DNA from: Haliea sp964022665
GTDB taxonomy: Bacteria; Pseudomonadota; Gammaproteobacteria; Pseudomonadales; Halieaceae
Direction of reading: 5' to 3'
DNA: 64,000 nucleotides
Assembly (NCBI GenBank): GCA_964022665.1
Contig: CAXIDF010000006.1
Location: 62,001-126,000, forward strand
The position numbers and the translations under genes are program-made. Below are positions 6,509-14,188 of the stretch, piece after piece. The notes beneath the pieces were generated by a model. The model did not search any database and was not told the origin of the DNA. It saw only the letters and a program-made list of their open reading frames with translations. Every line of letters starts with the position of its first letter. Positions within the stretch are counted from its first letter, which is position 1.

Positions 6509-9500
6509 ATGCGCAAGCTCTGGATGGTGCCGCTCGCCCTGCTGCTGCTCGCGTTCGTTGCAACATTTGTGCTGCTGTCAACGCCAGGACTGCTGACCCG
6601 GGCGCTGCAATGGGGGACAGCTTCGTTTACCGATTATCGACTTGAAATCGAGGGGCTGGCATTTGAGCCCTCTCAACTGCAGCTTGAATTCGATACGCTG
6701 CAACTGCTCCCCAAGGGCTCCACCGGCCCGGCCCTACTTACCGTGCAGGGGTTTGCCGGTGACACCCGGCTGGCTGACTTGCGGCGGGGCAATTTGGAAG
6801 CAACCACCCTGAAGAGCGAAAGCGTTGTTGTCTACGTGTCAGCGGAGGACGATAGCGAAGACCCCACGCCCGCGCAGTGGATGCAGTACCTGCGTTTTCT
6901 GCCGGCATCACTGGCGGTCAATAGCATGCACGTGGTGAACCGGGATGGCGATGTGGCCATCTTCCCCTTGCGAGACATACGCGGAACGCGCAGAGCGACG
7001 GACCGTTTTGAGGTCAGCCTGCTCGCCGACCTCGATGGTACGCCGCTCGATATCACCCTGGAGATCACGGCCAGGGAAATCATGAGCGACCAGGGGCGCG
7101 TGACCTTCAGTGCCCAGCTGGCTGCGCTGGAGTCAGGCACCCGGGGTACGCTGGAGGGGCTGCTGACCGGCTACGGGGACGCCTTCCGCTTCGACGTCGC
7201 GGTAGATGCGGCGTTTGCTGAAGTCGCTACCTTCATCGACCTTTTTCCCGACGCCCCGCCGTTGGCAGGAGCGCTCACCCTGCAGGGAAAACTGCAGGGA
7301 GATCTGAACAGCTTTTCCCTCACAGATGCGGCGTTTGAGCTGGATAACCGTCCGGCCTATTTTTTTGAAGCCAGCGGTGCGATGACAAGCCAGGGCAACC
7401 CGGACCCGAACCTCAGCCTGATTGCATCGGGTGAGCTTGATTCAGCCAAGTATTTCCTGCGCTGGCTCGATCTCGACCTGTCGCCATTGGGCGGAATACG
7501 CGCCAGCATCGCCCTTTCCGGCACTGTGGCCAATCCGGCGATCGAGCAGCTCACTGTGGTCACCGCCAGCAGTGACGGGCTGTGGATTACCCTGAACGGC
7601 TCATCGGGCCCGGGCTCGTTAGGGAGCCCCCAGCTACCGCCGGACAGCCACTTCACTGTGCACGCCCTGGCGCCATCACTGGCGCTGCTCAGCCCCTGGT
7701 TGGGGCAGGCACCCACTATCGATCCTGGGCCTTGGGAGTTCGCGGCGACGCTGCGCGAAAATGATGGCGCGCTGCACGTGGGGAATATCATGGGCCAATT
7801 GGGCCACAGCGAGAGCACCCAGTTGCGCGTCACCGGGTCCGTTGCGCAGGTTGCGCTGACCCCTCCCGAGCACGGCACTCGCGTCGCCGGCATCGATCTT
7901 GGCCTCGTGCTTAGCAGCGCGGACCTGGCCACGCCCGGTCGCTGGTTCGATACCAACGTTCCCCCCGGGTTTTCACTGCAGGGCAAGGTAAAGGTCAGCG
8001 GAACAGACGCTGAACTTACGCTTCACGATGGGGCCGCCCGGATCACACAGGAGCTCCTCACGATCGATGTCAACAACCTGAACACCGTGCTTGCGCACAA
8101 CGTGGGCTACCAGCCACAGGCTCTGCAAGCCGGGGTACTGGTGCAGGCGCCTGAAGTAGCCGCATTGGGGCAGTTCGCTGCGCTGGATTTGCCTCCGCTG
8201 GGTGCTGGCACACTGGAGGGCTTGCTCAAATATGGCGGCAAGCGTGTGGCGCTTGACGGTATTCGCGCCACCCTCAATAGCCCGGTCGGGGAACTACTGG
8301 TCACCGGAGCGCTGCGAGACCTCACGGGCGCGCGCGAAGCAGCACTGAACGCACGCGTGCAGCGCCTGAGCCTCGATGCGTTGCTGACTCAGTTTGCAGC
8401 AGACACAAAGCCGCCTGCTGAACTGGGCAGCGTGAGCGGCGGCTTCACACTCCGCGGCACACAGGCGGACTACGTGCTGTCAGACCTTGAACTGAGCAAC
8501 ACGGAGGATGGCTCGCTCGGCTTGCGCGCCAGCGGAAACGGCCGCTATGGTAACGACGGCTGGAGTGGTGCTGTTAACCTCAACTACGGCAGTGATGACC
8601 TTGAACTGCTCAAGGCGTTAACCGGCTTGTCGCTGAAACCCGTCACGGGGCAGGCCAACCTGACCGTGGATGCGACCTCCGCGCAATTGCAGGCAAACGC
8701 ACAACTGGGTAATACGGCGCTGTCACTTGTGGGGAAGGCAACCCACACAGGCGGCACCATAGATGGATTGCAAGCAACCCTGTCTTCAGCGCTGGTAAAC
8801 CTGGACGACATTGGCTTACAGGCATCCGGTACCGAAGCGACGGATTATCGACCAACAGAACAACTCGATACAGATCCCGACAACCGCTCCTTGCAGCAGT
8901 TTCTGACCAGCCTGCCGCGTTATCCGATCGACTTGCGCATACAGCTCGACACCCTGCGCGGGGAAGTCACCCGTTTCGACGACATCAATGTGCATGTCAA
9001 CGGCAGCGGCACCACCTACCTGCTCGACCAGTTCGATTTCAGCTACGATGCGGCGCCGGCAGAAATCCGCGGTGTTGTCGACATCAGCCTGGACCCGCCG
9101 GGCCTCAGCATTGCCGGGCAGGCGCAGTCTATTCCGCTCAACACACTGAGCAGGGACCTCGGTATCGACACGGACATCAGCGGCTCCCTGAACCTGCGCG
9201 GCGGCCTCAGCGCCCAGGGCGCAACCGGCGCCGAGTTGCTGCAACAACTTGATGGCAGCATGGCCTTTGCGCTGGAGAACGCGACCGTGGAGGGTGCGGC
9301 CTACGATGTGCTGGCAACGGGCATTCTCACCTGGCTGTTTTCGGGCGCTGCACTGGAGAAGTCAACGTTCCTCGACTGCACCATGGCGCAGTTTGCGCTT
9401 GAAAATGGCGTGGCGCGTACTGACAGCCTCTTCGTCGAGTCTCCGAACATGATCGCCACGGGCATCGGCAGCTTTGACCTGCCCAAACGCACACTGGCGC

Positions 9501-9727
9501 TGACGCTGACACCGCGTTCCAAGTCACGCAGCATCCAGATTCCCTCGAGCATCAGCCTGCGCGGCGACATGGCGAGCCCGCGCACCTCGGTTTCTCCCAT
9601 TGCGGCGACACTGGATGTCTCCGCCGAGGCAATGCTTTTCGTGCCGCGCCTTCTGGTCAAGGTATTCGGCGGCGGCCAGTCCAAGGGCGGTGCAACGCGA
9701 CCCTGCGAGGTAGTGCTCACACAATAA
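6509..9727 (+). CDS. Large AsmA-like membrane-anchored protein
   Basis: 1072 residues with one N-terminal transmembrane anchor ('MRKLWMVPLALLLLAFVATFVLL'), then a long beta-rich periplasmic body. The last 230 residues match the AsmA C-terminal module: 'LGIDTDISGSLNLRGGLSAQGATGAELLQQLDGSMAFALENATVEG' and later 'GSFDLPKRTLALTLTP' followed by 'ISLRGDMASPRTSVSP'. AsmA-family proteins (AsmA, TamB, YhdP, YdbH) are anchored in the inner membrane and form hydrophobic-groove bridges that move phospholipid to the outer membrane. By size and architecture this resembles those paralogues, but I cannot assign it to one. It stands 67 bp ahead of the NSS transporter and may be monocistronic. Confidence 0.75.
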   Translation: MRKLWMVPLALLLLAFVATFVLLSTPGLLTRALQWGTASFTDYRLEIEGLAFEPSQLQLEFDTLQLLPKGSTGPALLTVQGFAGDTRLADLRRGNLEATTLKSESVVVYVSAEDDSEDPTPAQWMQYLRFLPASLAVNSMHVVNRDGDVAIFPLRDIRGTRRATDRFEVSLLADLDGTPLDITLEITAREIMSDQGRVTFSAQLAALESGTRGTLEGLLTGYGDAFRFDVAVDAAFAEVATFIDLFPDAPPLAGALTLQGKLQGDLNSFSLTDAAFELDNRPAYFFEASGAMTSQGNPDPNLSLIASGELDSAKYFLRWLDLDLSPLGGIRASIALSGTVANPAIEQLTVVTASSDGLWITLNGSSGPGSLGSPQLPPDSHFTVHALAPSLALLSPWLGQAPTIDPGPWEFAATLRENDGALHVGNIMGQLGHSESTQLRVTGSVAQVALTPPEHGTRVAGIDLGLVLSSADLATPGRWFDTNVPPGFSLQGKVKVSGTDAELTLHDGAARITQELLTIDVNNLNTVLAHNVGYQPQALQAGVLVQAPEVAALGQFAALDLPPLGAGTLEGLLKYGGKRVALDGIRATLNSPVGELLVTGALRDLTGAREAALNARVQRLSLDALLTQFAADTKPPAELGSVSGGFTLRGTQADYVLSDLELSNTEDGSLGLRASGNGRYGNDGWSGAVNLNYGSDDLELLKALTGLSLKPVTGQANLTVDATSAQLQANAQLGNTALSLVGKATHTGGTIDGLQATLSSALVNLDDIGLQASGTEATDYRPTEQLDTDPDNRSLQQFLTSLPRYPIDLRIQLDTLRGEVTRFDDINVHVNGSGTTYLLDQFDFSYDAAPAEIRGVVDISLDPPGLSIAGQAQSIPLNTLSRDLGIDTDISGSLNLRGGLSAQGATGAELLQQLDGSMAFALENATVEGAAYDVLATGILTWLFSGAALEKSTFLDCTMAQFALENGVARTDSLFVESPNMIATGIGSFDLPKRTLALTLTPRSKSRSIQIPSSISLRGDMASPRTSVSPIAATLDVSAEAMLFVPRLLVKVFGGGQSKGGATRPCEVVLTQ

Positions 9728-9793
9728 GCTCGTGGCATTCCACCGTGATACACTGGGTGCCACGACCCGGCTGGCACGAACGGATTCTTCTTT

Positions 9794-11146
9794 ATGGCTT
9801 CTTCCCGCGGCGAGTTCAGCTCGCGCTTTGGCTTCATTATGGCTGCCGCGGGCAGCGCTGTCGGACTCGGCAATATCTGGGGTTTCCCAACCCAGGCCGC
9901 CAGCAATGGCGGTGCTGCCTTCCTGCTGGTTTACCTCTTTCTCGCTTTCACCCTCGCCTACCCGGCACTTATGGCTGAGCTCATCATTGGCCGTCACGCT
10001 CACGCCAATGCCGTGAGCGCCCTGCGTCTGATATCCCCCACCACCTTGCTGCGCAATGTAGGTACAGGCACCGGCATCGCGGGCCTGATTGTGGCGAGCT
10101 TTATTCTGAGCTTCTATGCCATTGTCGCCGGCTGGATGCTGGCCCATTGCCTGGCTGCGCTGACAGACCTTGCCGGCATGACAGCCGCCAGTGCCTGGCT
10201 TACCGATTTCAGTTTTTCACGCAACCTCGCATTCATGCTGGTGTTCATGGCGCTTACCATCGGCATTATTTCCGAGGGCGTGCAACAGGGCATTGAACGC
10301 TGGTCAAGCCGTCTGATGCCGCTGCTGCTGCTGTCGCTGGTGTTATTGGTGATCTATGTGCTGACGCTGGACGGAGCGCTGGATGGCCTGCGGGTCTATC
10401 TGTTGCCGGACTTCGAGCGCGCATTGGCACCGGGCCTGATTGTGAAGGCACTTGGTGCCGCTTTCTTTTCACTTTCGCTGGGTGTGGGCACAATGCTGAT
10501 CTATGGCTCCTATATCAGCGACAGCGAAAACCTGCCGGTGGTCGGCGGCCTGGTGACGCTGGTGGACATCTCCATCGCCGTATTGGCGGGCTTCCTCGTG
10601 TTGCCTGCCATGTACGTCGCCCTGCACAGTGGCGTGGAAATTTTCACTGCCAGCGGCGCGCTTATCTCCGAAGACACCCTGATATTTACGGTATTGCCAA
10701 AACTGTTTGACACCATGGGCGTAGCCGGCGTAGTGGTAAGCCTGCTGTTCTTTTTTCTCATGACCATTGCAGCGCTGACTTCATCAATATCCATGCTGGA
10801 GGTGCCGGTGGCCTACACGATTGAAGAGCATGGCGTGGGGCGCAAACCCGCCGTGCTGGCCATTGGTTCCGTGATCGCACTGATCAGCACGGTGATCCTG
10901 CTGAATTTCGATACGCTTTTCGGCCTGGTTATCGCGGTCACCACCCGCTATAGCCAGCCGCTGCTGGGCTTCATGTTCTGTCTTTATGCGGGTTGGGTAT
11001 GGCACCGCGACACCCTGCTCCAGGAGTTGCGCAAGGGCAATGCAGGGGCCGAGCACAAGCTGTTCTGGAAAATCTGGCCCGGCTACGTGCGCGTGGTATG
11101 CCCCCTGATCATCCTGCTGATCTTTGCCCAGTCATTTATGGGCTAA
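9794..11146 (+). CDS. Sodium-dependent transporter, NSS/SNF family
   Basis: 450 residues, about 11 hydrophobic segments. The TM1 signature 'FGFIMAAAGSAVGLGNIWGFP' has the unwound Gly-rich stretch that co-ordinates substrate and Na+ in LeuT-fold symporters. 'SLGVGTMLIYGSYI' corresponds to TM6-7. Bacterial NSS members import amino acids (for example tyrosine via Tyt1, tryptophan via TnaT) with sodium; the substrate cannot be read from the sequence. The upstream 67 bp contain a 7-bp hairpin (CGTGGCA 9731-9737 / TGCCACG 9758-9764) of unclear meaning. Confidence 0.92.
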   Translation: MASSRGEFSSRFGFIMAAAGSAVGLGNIWGFPTQAASNGGAAFLLVYLFLAFTLAYPALMAELIIGRHAHANAVSALRLISPTTLLRNVGTGTGIAGLIVASFILSFYAIVAGWMLAHCLAALTDLAGMTAASAWLTDFSFSRNLAFMLVFMALTIGIISEGVQQGIERWSSRLMPLLLLSLVLLVIYVLTLDGALDGLRVYLLPDFERALAPGLIVKALGAAFFSLSLGVGTMLIYGSYISDSENLPVVGGLVTLVDISIAVLAGFLVLPAMYVALHSGVEIFTASGALISEDTLIFTVLPKLFDTMGVAGVVVSLLFFFLMTIAALTSSISMLEVPVAYTIEEHGVGRKPAVLAIGSVIALISTVILLNFDTLFGLVIAVTTRYSQPLLGFMFCLYAGWVWHRDTLLQELRKGNAGAEHKLFWKIWPGYVRVVCPLIILLIFAQSFMG

Positions 11147-11158
11147 CCGCCGCAGCCA

Positions 11159-11632
11159 TCAATTCAGGCGCAGCACACCGCTGTCTTCCACATACTGGGT
11201 AGGCATCAAGCCACGAAAATCAATCTTGGCGGTGAAGCGATACTCCAGTGCATCGCTGCGGGCACGTCCGAGGCTACCCAGCAGCTTCAGCACCTCCAGC
11301 AGATTCACCCCGGCATCAATCGTAACCTGCTCTTCCGTGTAGCCCGCAATAGTGGGCACCTGATTGGTCACGCCACTGACCAGCTCGCGCTCCAGCAGTG
11401 CTATACCGTAGCTGATACCCGCAATATCCAGCGCCTGCGCATTGGGATTGGCGATACGCAACACGATACGAAAGCGCGGCCCTGAATCCGCCATCGGCAG
11501 GCTCTTGACGCTATCTACGCTGACTCGCGGCGGATCAATTGCCGGTCCCAGCCCTGCGCAGCCCGCCAGTAACAGCGTCAACAGCAGTACAGACAACGCA
11601 CGATAGCGGCTCACGGGCAGGCAACTGTTCAT
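11159..11632 (-). CDS. LEA type 2 (WHy-domain) lipoprotein
   Basis: 157 residues from ATG 11632. The N-terminus is a lipoprotein signal: 'RALSVLLLTLLLAGC' with lipobox Leu-Ala-Gly-Cys25. The rest follows the LEA14/WHy pattern: 'FRIVLRIANPNAQALDIAGISYGIALLERELVSGV', the conserved Asn-Pro in a strand, and an alternating beta-sandwich. Bacterial WHy lipoproteins are linked to stress or desiccation tolerance, but the molecular role is unsettled. Its ATG overlaps the stop of the small membrane protein by 1 nt (TGATG), so translation is coupled. It converges with the NSS transporter (12 bp between stops). Confidence 0.8.
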   Translation of the reverse strand: MNSCLPVSRYRALSVLLLTLLLAGCAGLGPAIDPPRVSVDSVKSLPMADSGPRFRIVLRIANPNAQALDIAGISYGIALLERELVSGVTNQVPTIAGYTEEQVTIDAGVNLLEVLKLLGSLGRARSDALEYRFTAKIDFRGLMPTQYVEDSGVLRLN

Positions 11633-11799
11633 CAGTCGCGTCCTCCCGGCGTAACGGAAAAGAAAAACACGCCGTAACCCAAGCTGGCCACGGCAAACAC
11701 CAGGGCAACCCAATCGCCTGTTTGCAGGTACATCCAACTGCTGAAAACCAGCATGCCCAAGGTCAGGACAATCCCTGTGTTGCGCGCGGTCGGCGACAC
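11632..11799 (-). CDS. Small hydrophobic membrane protein (55 aa), unrecognised
   Basis: A 55-codon frame from GTG 11799 to TGA 11634-11632. It has a strong Shine-Dalgarno (GAGGAG about 8 nt upstream) and an in-frame stop five codons upstream, which fixes the start. The protein has two short hydrophobic segments (about 10-23 'IVLTLGMLVFSSWM' and 30-46 'VALVFAVASLGYGVFFF') separated by 'YLQTGDW', and ends in 'TPGGRD', giving a hairpin-type membrane protein. The stop overlaps the start of the LEA lipoprotein, so the pair forms an operon divergent from exosortase H across only 67 bp. No family is recognised. Coding status rests on the RBS, overlap and hydrophobic pattern. Confidence 0.65.
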   Translation of the reverse strand: MSPTARNTGIVLTLGMLVFSSWMYLQTGDWVALVFAVASLGYGVFFFSVTPGGRD

Positions 11800-11866
11800 T
11801 TCAGTACTCCTCTATGCTATCCTGCTACCAAATACACAGCCAGTAACCGCCGATAATAGCACCCGC

Positions 11867-12364
11867 ATGAGCAAATTTATTCTGATATTCCTCGTGGTGC
11901 TGGTCGCACTGTTCACCCTGGAAATGCTGGCCCCTGTCCAGGCCGTGGTTGTGCAGCCTTTCACGGCCTCATTGGCAACGCTCAGCGCCGCGTTAATCAC
12001 CCCCTTCGACAGCAACGTGATTGCCTACGGTCGGGTCATCGCGCACAGCGTCAACGGCTTTGCGGTATCCATTGAGTCGGGCTGCAATGGCGTGGAAGCC
12101 GCGATTGTGTTGATTGCGGGCGTGCTGGCCTACCCCGCGCCGTGGCATTACCGCCTGCTGGCGATTGTTGCGGGTTTCCTGACGATTCAGGTGCTCAATA
12201 TTGCCCGCATCATCAGCCTGTTCTATCTGGGGCAGTGGAACCTGGATATTTTCAACTGGACACACCTCTATTTGTGGCCCGTGTTCATCATGCTGGATGT
12301 GCTCATCGTCTTCATTCTCTACCTGCGCTTTCTCGAGCGGCGACCGCAGGGCGTGAACGCGTGA
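11867..12364 (+). CDS. xrtH: Exosortase H (XrtH)
   Basis: 165 residues from ATG 11867. It is a multi-spanning membrane protease/transpeptidase that processes proteins bearing a C-terminal IPTLxxWG sorting signal. The exosortase/archaeosortase catalytic triad is visible: Cys73 in 'ESGCNGVEA', Arg114 in 'NIARI' and His133 in 'WTHLYLW'. At 165 residues it is much shorter than EpsH-type XrtA, as expected for the XrtH class. Its stop overlaps the start of the partner gene (GTGA). No protein with an IPTLxxWG tail is encoded in this window, so the substrates must lie elsewhere. Confidence 0.88.
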   Translation: MSKFILIFLVVLVALFTLEMLAPVQAVVVQPFTASLATLSAALITPFDSNVIAYGRVIAHSVNGFAVSIESGCNGVEAAIVLIAGVLAYPAPWHYRLLAIVAGFLTIQVLNIARIISLFYLGQWNLDIFNWTHLYLWPVFIMLDVLIVFILYLRFLERRPQGVNA

Positions 12365-12969
12365 CACTCTATCGCTTCATCGGCCTTGTGCTGCTGTTGA
12401 TGATTCCCTTCTTCGGCCTGTGGTACGCCTTGGGCGCTCTGCCCTCGGCGCCCGCCTTGTGGCTCGCGCAAGTCACCTTGCCTTGGGCGTTACCAGAGGT
12501 AGTGCAGTCAGTGGTGATTGATGGCGATGAGCTGATGGTGTTCACCCTGTTCGGTGAAGTTGGTCAGCAGGTGGTACCTCTCAATCAAGCGGAGTATCAG
12601 CTGGCTTTCCCCTCCAACACACGTATCCTCTCCTACTCGATTCCTTTTTATGCCGCGCTTCACTTTGCCAGCCATATAGACGGCTCGATAGAGCGTTTCG
12701 CACGCGGTTTGCTGATACTGTGGTTGCTGATGTTCATCGGCGTGATTGCTGTCACGTTGAAAAACCTCATGCTCGGCCTGGGCGACCTGCTTTGGACGGC
12801 CTCCACGACCCCGCTGCCCTCTGCCAATGTCATCGCCCTGCTATTCCAGTTCTGCACCCTCATCGTGCCTACCGTTGCACCCCTCATGTTGTGGGCTTGG
12901 TCGGTGCGGGAAAGCCCCGTCTGGCGCGCGATCCTCCTCGGCGAGACTGCTGCAGGCCGACGGGGCTAG
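12361..12969 (+). CDS. Exosortase H-associated membrane protein
   Basis: 202 residues from GTG 12361, which overlaps the xrtH stop by 4 nt. The N-terminal helix ('FIGLVLLLMIPFFGLWYAL'), a soluble middle stretch with 'DELMVFTLFGEV' and 'LAFPSNTRILSYSIPFYAALHFAS', and two C-terminal helices give a polytopic protein. Position and topology match the companion protein usually encoded next to XrtH. Its function in sorting is not known. It converges on the MerR regulator (30 bp between stops). Confidence 0.8.
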   Translation: MTLYRFIGLVLLLMIPFFGLWYALGALPSAPALWLAQVTLPWALPEVVQSVVIDGDELMVFTLFGEVGQQVVPLNQAEYQLAFPSNTRILSYSIPFYAALHFASHIDGSIERFARGLLILWLLMFIGVIAVTLKNLMLGLGDLLWTASTTPLPSANVIALLFQFCTLIVPTVAPLMLWAWSVRESPVWRAILLGETAAGRRG

Positions 12970-12999
12970 CGCAATGCATGCGCAAATGTCTCCACCGAA

Positions 13000-14013
13000 T
13001 TACGCCGCGTCACCCACTCGGCCGCTGCCGATCTCCTGCATCAGCGCCTGATATTCCTCACCGCGGTCCTCCAGTACCGCCTGCAGTGCGCGCTCCATCA
13101 GCCAGCGTGCCTGACAGGTGTAAGCGTAGATACAGGCGTGCACCGCGGCGTCACTCCAATTGTCCACCGAACAATTAGAGGAGTACTCCTCAAAGTGCGC
13201 CAGAGAGCGAATAAGGTCAGCGATATGTCGGGGGCATTCGCAGTCGAGCGTGCTTTTCAGCTGCCGCGCCGCGCTGAGCTGGAGGTCATTGAACTGCCGC
13301 GGCTTGGCGGTCATCAGCTCCCCGAGATTCGTGTCGCCCAAGCTGGTCGTCTTGTCGGCAACGCTGCGCGCAAGCTCGAACGCGAGGTACGCCGGGTCGG
13401 GCGGGAATGTGGTCGCGGCGATATTCTGCTGCTCGAGGGCCTGTAACCAGCGTTCGCTGGCAAACTGGTAAGTGACCAGCGCCTTCTCCACTTCCAGATT
13501 ACGGATAAGATCCCCCAGCTGGCGCGTCTGGGCGCCAGTGAGGTTGGCGCACTCCACCACCAGGCTGTCGGCCTTGCCGATTTCTTCGCATTCCTTCGCG
13601 GTAATCTGGTTCAGTGGGAGCCGCACCAGAAGAGCGTCGACGCCGGCGAGGCAGCCCTGATGCTCGTCGAGCCATTCACAGAGCTGGCCGCCAACAAAAA
13701 CAACCCGTGGCTTCGGTGCCGGCATTGACCCGCGTCCCCCTTTGCCCCTGCCCCGCAGCAACATCTCAAGAGTCTTGCGCTCGTTAGAGGCGATCTCGCC
13801 AATACGTGAGCCGCTGTTGACCAGCGCCGCTACCAACTGCAAATGTTCGAGATCTGCCTGCGTGTACTGGCGACGGCCGGTAGTCGTCTTATGGCTGGCC
13901 CCCAAGCCATAACGTCGCTCCCAAACGCGGAGCGTGTCGGGCTTGAGCCCGGTAAGCCGAGCCACTGTACCAATGCCGTAGAGGGGCCGAGGTTCCATTA
14001 CCGCTGCGTTCAT
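13000..14013 (-). CDS. MerR-family regulator, LitR/CarH-like but without a B12-binding motif
   Basis: 337 residues from ATG 14013 (a second ATG five codons on is also possible). The N-terminal MerR helix-turn-helix is clear: 'YGIGTVARLTGLKPDTLRVWERRYG' (12-36), then 'TGRRQYTQADLEHL'. The 'DTLRVWERRYG' form is typical of the LitR/CarH/BldC-like branch. Residues 100-215 keep the outline of the Rossmann-like effector domain ('PRVVFVGGQLCEWL', 'GVDALLVRLPLN') but lack the D/E-x-H-x-x-G cobalamin signature. Residues 235-325 form an additional helical domain with 'CECPRHIADLIRSLAHFEEYSSNC'. Known class II LitR proteins respond to light through a separate LOV protein instead of B12. It is divergent from the sigma-factor gene. 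Confidence 0.75.
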   Translation of the reverse strand: MNAAVMEPRPLYGIGTVARLTGLKPDTLRVWERRYGLGASHKTTTGRRQYTQADLEHLQLVAALVNSGSRIGEIASNERKTLEMLLRGRGKGGRGSMPAPKPRVVFVGGQLCEWLDEHQGCLAGVDALLVRLPLNQITAKECEEIGKADSLVVECANLTGAQTRQLGDLIRNLEVEKALVTYQFASERWLQALEQQNIAATTFPPDPAYLAFELARSVADKTTSLGDTNLGELMTAKPRQFNDLQLSAARQLKSTLDCECPRHIADLIRSLAHFEEYSSNCSVDNWSDAAVHACIYAYTCQARWLMERALQAVLEDRGEEYQALMQEIGSGRVGDAA

Positions 14014-14087
14014 ATCACTTGCCTCAATTACGCTGTGTGCTTGTTGCGCTCACTCCTTGCTACGCTGTGCGTCGCACTCTGGATGCA

Positions 14088-14140
14088 TTGTCGAGGTTAT
14101 GTCTGCATGTTATCTGGACAACTGTCCGGATTTCTTGTCC
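14088..14140 (+). promoter_or_regulatory. Candidate promoter/operator between the MerR regulator and the sigma factor
   Basis: A near-palindrome at 14113-14130 is centred on GGACA-AC-TGTCC, with outer arms matching at all but one pair. A third half site TTGTCC follows at 14135-14140. A possible -35 TTGTCG (14088-14093) and -10 TTATCT (14110-14115, 16 nt spacing) would place the palindrome over the -10 of the sigma gene. That fits auto-control or cross-control by the adjacent MerR protein. I did not see the same site in front of the epimerase, Sir2 or photolyase genes. The role is inferred. Confidence 0.4.
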
Positions 14141-14188
14141 AACCATCGCGGTGCAGCGTATACAGCTCAAACCGAGAGGAGTGATCAC

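Noticed and set aside
13000..14013. B12-dependent CarH/LitR photoreceptor
   Set aside because: The MerR part fits, but the cobalamin-binding D/E-x-H-x-x-G motif is absent, so only a LitR-like regulator is claimed.
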